Source: CAKVOD01 sp964489405 (GTDB lineage Bacteria; Bacillota; Clostridia; Christensenellales; UBA1242). From it: 27,203 bases of DNA. The stretch spans positions 1 to 27,203 of the forward strand of contig CAZAYL010000013.1 in NCBI GenBank assembly GCA_964489405.1, written 5' to 3'. Each line of letters starts with the position of its first letter. Position 1 is the first letter of the stretch. Of the stretch, positions 14,057 through 21,673 are shown piece after piece. Under the pieces are notes generated by a model that saw only the letters and a program-made list of their open reading frames with translations, ran no database searches and was not told where the DNA came from. Both the position numbers and the translations under genes were made by a program.

Positions 14057-16600
14057 TTACAAATCAAACCACGATTTTCCACACGAAAGGTCGACTGTCA
14101 AAGGGACATTTAATGTAACAACATTCTCCATTTCTTCTTTCAAGATTTTACTAACAATGTTCTTCTCGCTTTCTTTTGCTTCAACAATCAATTCGTCGTG
14201 AATTTGCAAAATGAGTTTACTTTGCAATTTAAATTCCTTGAATTTGTTTGCAATGTTTATCATTGCAATTTTGATGATATCACTCTCAGAACCTTGCAAA
14301 GGGGAATTCATCGCAATTCTTTCCCCTAATTTTTCCACAATTTTATTTTTTGATTGCAATTCGGGAATATAGCGTTTTCTCCCAAACATAGTCGAAACGA
14401 ACCCTTCTTTGCGTGCTTGTTCAACGCAATTTTCCATATACACTTTGACGCCACTATATTTTTCAAAATAAGTTTCAATATAATGTTTAGCCTCTTTGCG
14501 TGAAATTTGCAATCCTTGTGCAAGCCCAAAATCACTCATACCATAAATAATACCAAAGTTTACAGTTTTTGCAATTCTTCGCATTGACGGAGTAACTTCA
14601 TCAATTGGCGTATGGAAAATTTCGCTTGCAGTATAAATATGAATGTCGTGACCAGTTTTAAAGGCCTTGACAAGTTTTTCGTCTTGACTATAATGTGCTA
14701 GCAATCTCAACTCAATTTGGCTATAGTCAGCGGAAATAAATATATTGTCATCAGATTTTACTACAAACATTTTGCGCAAACTTTTCCCCTCGTCGTCGCG
14801 AGTTGGAATGTTCTGCAAATTTGGATTGACGCTTGAAAGTCTTCCAGTTGTAGCCATTGTTTGATTAAATTCTGTGTGTATAATATCATTATTATCAAGA
14901 TGTTGTACTAGTCCATCAAGATACGTACTAACTATTTTTTGTACTTTTCGGTAACGCATAAGTAATGGAACAATTGGGTGCTCATTTTCAATTTCTTGCA
15001 GTATTTCAATATTTGTTGAACGTTTTTTGTTCTTTGGCAAAGGAATTCTTAATTTATCAAACAAAATTTCAGCAAGTTGTTGCGTGGAGTTAATATTAAA
15101 TTTTTCTCCCGCAAGTGCATAAATTTGTTCAACAATATTCTCGATTTGTGCTGAAAAATTCTTTGTCAATTCAAGCAAAATATTTCTATCAACCTTGATT
15201 CCTTCTTTCTCCATATCAAATAAAACATCTTCAAGTTTAAGTTCCAAATTATAATATAATTCGCGCAAGCCCAAATCATCAATTTTGGGTTTAAGTATAT
15301 CTTTAGCTTGTAATATGCCAACACCCATAAAGTTAATGTCAAGTCCTAAGTAATCAAATGCTTTGTCAATAATTTCAAACTTAACTGATGGGTCAATTAT
15401 ATATTGTGCAAGCGCAATATCAAAACACGGCATATTTATATCAATTCCAAATTTTGCAAAAAAATGTTTTTGTTTTTTATATTTAAAATAAACTTTATCA
15501 ATTTTGTCATTTTGAATAAACGGGACTAATAAGTCAAAATATTGTTTAGTATTTTCTTTAACATTATTTAAAGATATAAAATAGTTTGTTTTCAAATCAA
15601 AAGCAAAATGTAAAGCATCATAATATTTTTCGTAATGTGCCACAAAGGTGTCGGCATTAGCGTGATTTTTGACAATTTCACGTAATTGTTCAAGCGTGGC
15701 AACTTCAACATTTTCACACGTGTTGCTATGTTCTTTTACAATTTCTGCACCATCATCAAAAATATCTCTTTTTAATAGGGAAGTAAATTCATAGTCAGCA
15801 AATTTTTCCTTGACAACATTACTAAAAGGGAAATGAAATGACAATTCATCAATCGTGCATTCAATCTCACTATTTGTGTCAATAGTCGCAAGTTCATAAC
15901 TCAAATATGCCATATCGCGACCATTTGCAACCTTGTCGTGTTTGGCCCCCTTCAATTCATCAATATGCGCATATAAATTATCAAGCGAGCCATATGAATG
16001 CATAAATTCAAGCGCAGTTTTTTCTCCCACACCCGCAATTCCAGGGATATTGTCGCTTGAATCTCCCATCATTGCCTTTAAGTCCACCATCCGTGGCGGT
16101 TCAAAGCCGTAAACATCGCGGAAATGAGTCAAATCAAAAACTTCAGTCTCCGAAATTCCCTTACGTGTCAACCAAACAGTTGTATTTTCATCAACGAGTT
16201 GCAACAAATCTTTGTCCCCCGAAACAATGACCGAATTTAAATTAAAGCGCTTTGCAAGTGTCCCCACAATGTCATCTGCTTCAATCCCGTCTTTTATCAA
16301 CACTTTAATCCCCATATCCCGCAACAAATTTTGCAAAAGTGGCATTTGCGTTACCAAATCTTCAGGCATCGCATTGCGTCCCGCCTTGTATTCAGCATAT
16401 TTTTCGTGTCTAAAAGTTGGTTTGTGTGCATCAAATGCAACAGCAAAATATTTGGGATTATTTTCAGTAATTAGTTTAACTAAAATATTACAAAAACCAA
16501 AAATAGCATTACATACAAGCCCGCTTTTATTTTTTAATGGGGGCATAGCATAAAAGGCACGATTAGCAAGAGAGTTGCCGTCAATAATAATTAAATCCAC
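14057..16600 (-). CDS. polA: DNA polymerase I, with an apparently inactive proofreading domain
   Basis: Pol I fills repair gaps, including those left by UvrABC, and removes Okazaki primers. From GTG 16600 the product is 847 residues. The N-terminal 5' nuclease (1 to about 255) has GDKDLLQLV (128-136) and GDSSDNIPGIAGVGEKTA (about 180-197). The middle 3'-5' exonuclease-like region (about 300-415) lacks a recognisable DxE in Exo I and the NAKYD-type Exo II motif (here FKYKKQKHFF), so proofreading is probably lost, as in Bacillus Pol I. The polymerase domain has motif A DYSQIELR (from 625), motif B RRIAKTVNFGIIYG (674-687) and motif C QIHDE with His801-Asp802. The start: an upstream ATG at 16612 lies at the predicted transcription start and has no ribosome site, whereas GTG 16600 has GAGG six bases before it. 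Confidence 0.97.
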   Translation of the reverse strand: MDLIIIDGNSLANRAFYAMPPLKNKSGLVCNAIFGFCNILVKLITENNPKYFAVAFDAHKPTFRHEKYAEYKAGRNAMPEDLVTQMPLLQNLLRDMGIKVLIKDGIEADDIVGTLAKRFNLNSVIVSGDKDLLQLVDENTTVWLTRKGISETEVFDLTHFRDVYGFEPPRMVDLKAMMGDSSDNIPGIAGVGEKTALEFMHSYGSLDNLYAHIDELKGAKHDKVANGRDMAYLSYELATIDTNSEIECTIDELSFHFPFSNVVKEKFADYEFTSLLKRDIFDDGAEIVKEHSNTCENVEVATLEQLREIVKNHANADTFVAHYEKYYDALHFAFDLKTNYFISLNNVKENTKQYFDLLVPFIQNDKIDKVYFKYKKQKHFFAKFGIDINMPCFDIALAQYIIDPSVKFEIIDKAFDYLGLDINFMGVGILQAKDILKPKIDDLGLRELYYNLELKLEDVLFDMEKEGIKVDRNILLELTKNFSAQIENIVEQIYALAGEKFNINSTQQLAEILFDKLRIPLPKNKKRSTNIEILQEIENEHPIVPLLMRYRKVQKIVSTYLDGLVQHLDNNDIIHTEFNQTMATTGRLSSVNPNLQNIPTRDDEGKSLRKMFVVKSDDNIFISADYSQIELRLLAHYSQDEKLVKAFKTGHDIHIYTASEIFHTPIDEVTPSMRRIAKTVNFGIIYGMSDFGLAQGLQISRKEAKHYIETYFEKYSGVKVYMENCVEQARKEGFVSTMFGRKRYIPELQSKNKIVEKLGERIAMNSPLQGSESDIIKIAMINIANKFKEFKLQSKLILQIHDELIVEAKESEKNIVSKILKEEMENVVTLNVPLTVDLSCGKSWFDL

Positions 16601-16618
16601 AATAAACCTCATCGATTT

Positions 16619-16646
16619 AGTATAACATAGTTTTTAAAATTATCAA
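16619..16646 (-). promoter_or_regulatory. Promoter of polA
   Basis: On minus, TTGATA (complement of 16641-16646), 16 bp, TATACT (complement of 16619-16624). Transcription would begin near 16612, leaving about 12 nt before the GTG start. This supports the GTG rather than the ATG that would sit at the transcript end. Confidence 0.65.
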
Positions 16647-16902
16647 ACTGTATTTTAAAAAATTATTGCCAAACTCCGCAAAAGTTATTATTGTATTAAT
16701 TTCTAAAGTAAATTCTATAGCAAAATTTGTGGTGTAATTTAACAAAAAATATTTATAAAAAAAAATTAAATACAAAGTAAAACATCAAAATTTTATATTA
16801 AATTTACAATACAAAGGCGCATAAATTAATAAAAAAAATAAAAAATTTTCAAAAAAACATTATTATTTGTTTGACAAACCACAATTTTATTCAAAAAGTC
16901 TA

Positions 16903-16932
16903 TTGACACGTGAGAGAGAATAATGATATAAT
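16903..16932 (+). promoter_or_regulatory. Promoter upstream of the first MORN_2-like gene
   Basis: TTGACA (16903-16908), 18 bp, TATAAT (16927-16932). Transcription from about 16939 gives a leader of roughly 90 nt before ATG 17029. Confidence 0.75.
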
Positions 16933-16943
16933 ATTGAAGGAAA

Positions 16944-16976
16944 ATGACAATGTCGAAAGAATTTAAATCTCTTTGA
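16944..16976 (+). CDS. Possible 10-codon leader peptide
   Basis: ATG 16944 to TGA 16974-16976 encodes MTMSKEFKSL, with GAAGG (16936-16940) three bases before the ATG. It would be near the 5' end of the leader of the MORN_2-like gene. The ribosome site sits almost at the predicted transcription start, which weakens the case. It contains no run of one codon that would suggest classical attenuation. Confidence 0.2.
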   Translation: MTMSKEFKSL

Positions 16977-17028
16977 TAAAATTGTAGATGAGATATGTTA
17001 TGATAAATAAACACACAAAGGATTTTTT

Positions 17029-17793
17029 ATGACTAAACACAAAAATAAGGGTTCAAAATCAAAAACACCTTATAGAAAATGCTCCACCGATGCAAAATTT
17101 TTAGGCAATAATGGTACAAATAATGGCAATTATTTTGAGCAAGTAAGCGATGAATACTATGATATAGTTAATGAGTATGTCGACGGCAAATTGTGTTCAA
17201 GTACACGATATGATAAGTCTTTAGGATGTAAGCGCATAAGTTATTTTTATAGTGATGGGAAACCTAAAAATGTGTTAGATATAGACGAGCGCGGAATGAA
17301 GAAAAAAGAAGTTATTTTTCAGGCGGACGGCGCAATAGGTAAAAAAATATTTTATGACGATTTTGAAGATGTTGAGATGGTGTCCAACTACAAAAATAAT
17401 TATGAACATTCAAGAATATATTACAAAAACAAAGATGGTAAAAATAAAATTCTAAAGAAGATAGTGCTTTTTAGAGATTTAGATGGACGATTAAGAAGAG
17501 AAGACGTATATAACGAGTCAGATAGTTTAGTCAGAGAGGACATTTACGAATACACTGATTCAGCGCATCCAAAAAGTGGACGACTCTCAGAAAGGAAAGA
17601 GTGGTACAATAATGGACGCACTAAATCTAAAGTTGAGTATTACGAAAATGGACAGGAACGCAAAAGAACTAATTATGACAAGAATGGGAACAAAACTCTT
17701 GAAGCAATATACACCCCTAATGGACATATTAAATCACTCAACGTAAATGGCACAAATGTGAGTCGTCAAGATGATGATTTAGAATTAAGTTAA
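17029..17793 (+). CDS. MORN_2/YwqK-like repeat protein (paralogue 1)
   Basis: The 254-residue protein has no signal peptide or membrane helix. After a basic, Asn-rich N-terminus (1-35) it carries Tyr- and Gly-rich beta repeats of about 20-24 residues of the MORN_2 kind, such as YYENGQERKRTNYDKNGN (about 204-221) and YTPNGHIKSL. Proteins of this kind are often annotated YwqK-family antitoxin, after the Bacillus gene beside the ywqJ toxin, but MORN_2 repeats have other uses. No toxin gene is adjacent. A non-repeat insert with Y-Y-T-x4-HPK (about 173-182) is shared with the paralogue at 18058. AAAGG (17017-17021) precedes the ATG. The C-terminal tail is acidic (DDDLELS). Function is not established. 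Confidence 0.8.
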   Translation: MTKHKNKGSKSKTPYRKCSTDAKFLGNNGTNNGNYFEQVSDEYYDIVNEYVDGKLCSSTRYDKSLGCKRISYFYSDGKPKNVLDIDERGMKKKEVIFQADGAIGKKIFYDDFEDVEMVSNYKNNYEHSRIYYKNKDGKNKILKKIVLFRDLDGRLRREDVYNESDSLVREDIYEYTDSAHPKSGRLSERKEWYNNGRTKSKVEYYENGQERKRTNYDKNGNKTLEAIYTPNGHIKSLNVNGTNVSRQDDDLELS

Positions 17794-17810
17794 AAATTTA
17801 GTATTATGAA

Positions 17811-17867
17811 GCAATATAAAAAGTGATAATAGACATACAATGGTTTTAATTTCACTTTTTTTATTGC
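17811..17867 (+). terminator. Probable terminator after the first MORN_2-like gene
   Basis: GCAATATAAAAAGTGA (17811-17826) pairs with TCACTTTTTTTATTGC (17852-17867) at 15 of 16 positions, with a 25-nt loop. The poly-T tract is inside the right arm, so a shorter AAAAAGTGA/TCACTTTTT stem followed by T residues is a plausible terminator. Confidence 0.6.
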
Positions 17868-17996
17868 ATTATGTAATTTAATTTGCTTAAAAAATAATGA
17901 GTTTTTTATGAAATAAACTTTATAAAAAAGTTGAGCCAAAAATTGCTTTGAGAATTAATAAGAATTAGTGGTATTCTTTTTGCGAGTGTGGCGCAC

Positions 17997-18025
17997 TTGA
18001 CAAAATAATAAATAAATGCTATACT
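17997..18025 (+). promoter_or_regulatory. Promoter of the second MORN_2-like gene
   Basis: TTGACA (17997-18002), 17 bp, TATACT (18020-18025). A GC-rich patch GCGAGTGTGGCGCACT just upstream of the -35 contains the small dyad AGTG-N5-CACT, a possible regulator site. GAGGAG (18046-18051) precedes ATG 18058. Confidence 0.82.
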
Positions 18026-18057
18026 ATGATGAATAAAAAAATGATGAGGAGATTTTT

Positions 18058-18663
18058 ATGAGTAATATGGGTGATGAAGGTGACGCGAATACTTTTGCAA
18101 ACGGGAAAGATGTTGTGAGTTATTATGACAATGGGAACGTCAAAAGACGGGAATATTTTAGGAATGATGGCACAAAAAGCTACGAATGCAGTTATCGTAA
18201 CAATGGATGTAAGGATGAAGAGATAACCTATGGTGTTGATGGAGAGAAGACAACTAAAATTATATATAAAGATGGTTTAAAAATTTGTCAAGTGGATTAT
18301 AAAAAATATGGTTCAACAAATTGGGATATGCAAAAGACGTTATTTGAGTATGATAGCAAGGGAAGATTGATTATAGAACAAGTGCTGGTGAGAGACACTC
18401 CTCAGCGTTGGTTTAGAAAATGTAAAACTTTATACACATACACACATCCTAAAGCAATGAATGAAAGACGAAAGGTAAAAGAAATAACATATCATTGTCT
18501 AAGTGGGGATGTTAAAGAGGAAAAAGTGTATCATGAAAATGGTCAATTGCATAAATTAGTTCGTTATGACAAAAGCAAGAGAATTGAAATAGAAGAATAT
18601 TATAATGAAGATGGCGAATTGAGATCGAGATTTAGCGAGTTCGATGATGAAAGAGAGTTGTAA
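18058..18663 (+). CDS. MORN_2/YwqK-like repeat protein (paralogue 2)
   Basis: The 201-residue protein has no signal peptide. Residues about 21-75 are tandem MORN_2-like repeats (YYDNGNVKRREYFRNDGT, then YRNNGC and YGVDGE units), and 158-195 hold another set (YHENGQLHKLVRYDK, YYNEDGELRSRF). The middle (about 100-150) matches the upstream paralogue: GRL, then Y-x-YTHPK, a basic stretch, KE-x2-Y, and the ENGQ repeat. The acidic C-terminus (EFDDEREL) also matches. It has its own consensus promoter and a terminator at 18728-18752, so it can be expressed separately from the first copy. Like its paralogue it may be annotated YwqK-type antitoxin, but no toxin lies beside it. Confidence 0.8.
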   Translation: MSNMGDEGDANTFANGKDVVSYYDNGNVKRREYFRNDGTKSYECSYRNNGCKDEEITYGVDGEKTTKIIYKDGLKICQVDYKKYGSTNWDMQKTLFEYDSKGRLIIEQVLVRDTPQRWFRKCKTLYTYTHPKAMNERRKVKEITYHCLSGDVKEEKVYHENGQLHKLVRYDKSKRIEIEEYYNEDGELRSRFSEFDDEREL

Positions 18664-18727
18664 AGCAAGACTTGCATAAATTGATTTTTACAAATATAGT
18701 AATTAAATAAGAATTTACAAGCTGGAC

Positions 18728-18752
18728 AAGAAGTAACAAAAGGTTGCTTCTT
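18728..18752 (+). terminator. Terminator after the second MORN_2-like gene
   Basis: AAGAAGTAAC (18728-18737), loop AAAAG, GTTGCTTCTT (18743-18752), one G-U pair, followed by TATTTTTT. Confidence 0.8.
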
Positions 18753-18806
18753 TATTTTTTACACTTTAGCAATTTGTTAGTAAAATCGACAATTTGGTTG
18801 TTTTGC

Positions 18807-18835
18807 TTGCTAAATTATTGATATTAAGGTATAAT
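18807..18835 (+). promoter_or_regulatory. Promoter of comM-dprA
   Basis: TTGCTA (18807-18812), 17 bp, TATAAT (18830-18835). The leader of about 60 nt contains a small dyad GTATT-A-TGC ... GCA-G-AATAC near 18853-18877. Confidence 0.65.
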
Positions 18836-18901
18836 ATGTAGAGTACAATGTGGTATTATGCAATTTTGGCAGAATACTAAATATATATGAGGGAAAGAAA
18901 A

Positions 18902-20434
18902 ATGTTAGCAAATGTGAAAAGTTTTGGTTTAAATGGAATAAATGGCTATCTTGTTGAAATAGAAGTTGATCTTAATAGTGGTATGCCAGCATACGAAACA
19001 GTTGGTTTGCCTGATACAGCTGTTAAAGAAGGTAAAGAACGCATACGTTCTGCGATAAAGAATTCTGGACTGAAATATCCAATGCTCAATATAACAATCA
19101 ATCTTGCCCCTGCAGATACGAAGAAAGAGGGTTCAATTTATGACCTTGCAACAGCAGTAGGATTACTTATGGCAAGTGATCAAGTTGATTGTGATAAAGC
19201 AAAAGAATTTGCTTACGTAGGTGAATTATCATTGGATGGCTCAATACGCCACGTAAATGGCGTTTTACCAATTTTGATTTCAGCACACGACTTAAACATC
19301 TCCAAAGTGATTGTCCCGAGTAAAAACGCAATGGAAGCAAGTTTTATAGAGGGAACTGAGATTTACGCGTTTGATAACCTTCGCGATGTTGTGGCATTCC
19401 TTAATGGTGAGATAGATGTCAAACCTCTTGAAAGTAGCAATTACGAAAATGTTTTGCAAGAACAAAAATATATCAACGATTTTAAGTATGTCAAAGGACA
19501 GTCGCAAGCAAAACGTGCGCTAGAAATTTCCGCTGCTGGTGGGCACAATGTTTTGATGATAGGGCCCCCAGGGGCAGGGAAAACAATGCTAGCCAAATGT
19601 TTTGCTAGTATATTGCCTGATATGACATTTGGTGAGGCGCTTGAATGCACAAAAATTCACAGTATTGCAGGAATTCTTGACAATAAAGAAGGAATTGTTT
19701 CAACACGCCCATTTCGTTCACCGCACCACACAGCCACACTAATTGCGTTGACAGGTGGTGGCGCAAATGCAAAACCGGGCGAAATTAGTCTTGCACACAA
19801 CGGCGTACTATTTTTAGATGAACTTCCAGAATACAATCGTAGAACAGTCGAAACACTTAGACAACCACTTGAGGACGGGAAAATTACAATTGCTCGCAAC
19901 AAAATGACAGTTGAATATCCAGCGAATTTTATGATGATTGCATCAATGAACCCTTGTCCATGTGGGTATTATGGTTCAGAAACAAATCAATGTCGTTGTA
20001 CCCCCGCACAAATATACAAATATTTAAACAAGTTGTCGGGCCCTCTTATGGATAGAATAGACATACATATGGAAGTTGATGGCGTAACTTATAACGAGTT
20101 AAAATCAGATTCGACGGCGGAATCTTCAGCAGACATCAAGAAGCGTGTCAACAAAGCACGTGCAATTCAATTAGAACGCTACAAAGGCAATGGTATTTAC
20201 AGCAATAGTGAGATGACTCCGCAAATGATTCAAACTTATTGTAAGTTAGATGAAGAAAGTGAAGATTTACTCGAAGAAGCGTTCGAAACTCTCAATCTTA
20301 GCGCACGTGGACATAATCGCATTTTGAAAGTCGCGCGCACAATTGCTGACCTAGAGGGAAGCAAAGACATAAAAATTGAACACGTTGCGGAGGCAATCGG
20401 ATATCGTTCACTTGACAAAAAATACATCTTGTAG
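18902..20434 (+). CDS. comM: ComM/YifB-family Mg-chelatase-like AAA+ ATPase
   Basis: ComM is a hexameric helicase that promotes branch migration of transforming DNA in naturally competent bacteria; the wider YifB family is common in bacteria. From ATG 18902 the product has 510 residues. The N-terminal Lon-like domain (about 1-170) opens LANVKSFGLNG. The AAA+ core has Walker A GPPGAGKT (221-228), HHTAT (275-279), Walker B GVLFLDEL (301-308) and the Cys cluster CPCGYYGSETNQCRC (352-366). The C-terminal Mg-chelatase-associated domain contains NLSARGHNRILKVARTIADL. An ATG five codons earlier (18887) is in frame, but its own AGGGA serves as the ribosome site for 18902 and the family starts MLA. 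dprA follows 26 nt downstream. Confidence 0.95.
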   Translation: MLANVKSFGLNGINGYLVEIEVDLNSGMPAYETVGLPDTAVKEGKERIRSAIKNSGLKYPMLNITINLAPADTKKEGSIYDLATAVGLLMASDQVDCDKAKEFAYVGELSLDGSIRHVNGVLPILISAHDLNISKVIVPSKNAMEASFIEGTEIYAFDNLRDVVAFLNGEIDVKPLESSNYENVLQEQKYINDFKYVKGQSQAKRALEISAAGGHNVLMIGPPGAGKTMLAKCFASILPDMTFGEALECTKIHSIAGILDNKEGIVSTRPFRSPHHTATLIALTGGGANAKPGEISLAHNGVLFLDELPEYNRRTVETLRQPLEDGKITIARNKMTVEYPANFMMIASMNPCPCGYYGSETNQCRCTPAQIYKYLNKLSGPLMDRIDIHMEVDGVTYNELKSDSTAESSADIKKRVNKARAIQLERYKGNGIYSNSEMTPQMIQTYCKLDEESEDLLEEAFETLNLSARGHNRILKVARTIADLEGSKDIKIEHVAEAIGYRSLDKKYIL

Positions 20435-20460
20435 TTTATGATACATAAAAGGGAGAATGT

Positions 20461-21555
20461 ATGAAAAAAAATCTTAACAACGAAAGAACATCAATTTGGC
20501 TTGATTCATTTGAAGGAATAACACTAAAACAAAAATTTTTACTATTAGATTATTTTATAGAACCACAAAATTTGTTTGAAAATTTTTCTTCGAACGCTGA
20601 ATTTATCAAAGCAGTAATTGGCGATGCCAATTACAACAAAATGTCCTATGCTAAGAGTGAAGAATACATCGATAGAATTATTGAGTCGTATCAAAAGGCA
20701 AAAATTGGTTTTGTATCACGTTATAATGATAAGTATAGTAATTTATTGAAGCAAATAGCAAAACCTCCACTTGTTTTATATTATAAGGGGGATGTTAGTT
20801 TATTAAATACTTTTTGTATTAGCATTGTTGGAACGCGCCATTGCACACATTATGGTGCAGATTGCGCACGTAAGTTTGGTAAAGAATTAGCAGAAAATGA
20901 CATTACAATTATTTCTGGATTAGCAACAGGTATCGATACATTTGCACACGAAGGGGCACTTTCAAGTGGCAAAACAATTTCAGTATTTGCAGGCGGTGTT
21001 GACGTGATTTTCCCAACGGCGAATACAAAACTTGCTGAAGATATCGAAAAAAGTGGATTAATTGTGTCAGAATTTAAACCAAACACTCCAACAAAAAGTT
21101 ACAATTTTCCGCTTAGAAACCGAATAATTGCAGGGCTCAGTCGAGGTATATTAATAGTTGAAGCATCAAATAGAAGCGGAACAATGCACACAAAAGAATA
21201 TGCAATCAGTGAAAATCGTGATGTTTTTTGCATCCCAGGTAATATAAATAGTTATGCAAGTCAAGGGACTAATCGTCTCATTCGAAATCAAGAAGCTATT
21301 TGTGTCATTGACCCTATTGATATTCTCAATCACTATTATTTTACGCCAAAAATAAAAAAAGAAAATGTGCAGACACGATTTGATGGGTTAATGGGAGATG
21401 TTTACAATTATCTAAAAGTTGAAAGTATGGATTTTGAAACATTAAAAGAAAAAACCTTAGCAGACACAAAAACCCTTAATCAAATATTGACTAAAATGGA
21501 AATTAAAGGCATAATAAAAAAGTTGGCGGGAAATAAGTATGAATTGAAAACGTAA
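20461..21555 (+). CDS. dprA: DNA-processing protein A (DprA/Smf)
   Basis: DprA binds incoming single-stranded DNA during transformation and loads RecA. The protein has 364 residues. An N-terminal helical segment (1 to about 110) precedes the Rossmann-like DprA core with IVGTRHCTHYG (about 122-132), SGLATGIDTFAH (152-163), FAGGVDVIFP, PLRNRIIAGLS (217-227) and the IPGNINSYASQGTN segment (259-272). The C-terminal 60 residues look like the winged-helix domain often found in DprA. AAGGGAG precedes the ATG. Together with comM it forms a two-gene transformation operon, which suggests competence capacity but does not show it, since uptake genes are not in the window. Confidence 0.96.
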   Translation: MKKNLNNERTSIWLDSFEGITLKQKFLLLDYFIEPQNLFENFSSNAEFIKAVIGDANYNKMSYAKSEEYIDRIIESYQKAKIGFVSRYNDKYSNLLKQIAKPPLVLYYKGDVSLLNTFCISIVGTRHCTHYGADCARKFGKELAENDITIISGLATGIDTFAHEGALSSGKTISVFAGGVDVIFPTANTKLAEDIEKSGLIVSEFKPNTPTKSYNFPLRNRIIAGLSRGILIVEASNRSGTMHTKEYAISENRDVFCIPGNINSYASQGTNRLIRNQEAICVIDPIDILNHYYFTPKIKKENVQTRFDGLMGDVYNYLKVESMDFETLKEKTLADTKTLNQILTKMEIKGIIKKLAGNKYELKT

Positions 21556-21560
21556 AATAG

Positions 21561-21589
21561 TTGTTTTTAACAAAAAAATGTGTTAGAAT
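21561..21589 (+). promoter_or_regulatory. Promoter of topA
   Basis: TTGTTT (21561-21566), 17 bp, TAGAAT (21584-21589). The leader of about 75 nt ends in TTGGAG before ATG 21674. Confidence 0.6.
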
Positions 21590-21673
21590 AAAATGTTTTG
21601 TAATTTTTTATAAAATATTAATGATTAAAACAATAAAGAATATTAAATATATTCAGAGTAATTTGGAGCAATA

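Larger units (their letters stand above)
16613..17028. other. Very AT-rich divergent intergenic region
   Basis: This 416-bp gap between polA (minus) and the first MORN_2-like gene (plus) is extremely AT-rich, with many A and T runs. It holds the polA promoter at its left end and a plus promoter at 16903-16932. A short reading frame with a ribosome site lies at 16944-16976. A 62-codon minus-strand frame (16826-17014) has no ribosome site and is taken as chance. No RNA gene was recognised. Confidence 0.6.

Noticed and set aside
16826..17014. 62-codon minus-strand frame in the polA/MORN spacer
   Set aside because: AT-rich chance frame with no ribosome site and it overlaps the plus promoter.
17811..17867. 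Riboswitch or small RNA reading of the hairpin after the first MORN_2 gene
   Set aside because: AAAAAGTGA/TCACTTTTT with T-run is more simply a terminator, and no conserved riboswitch core was recognised.
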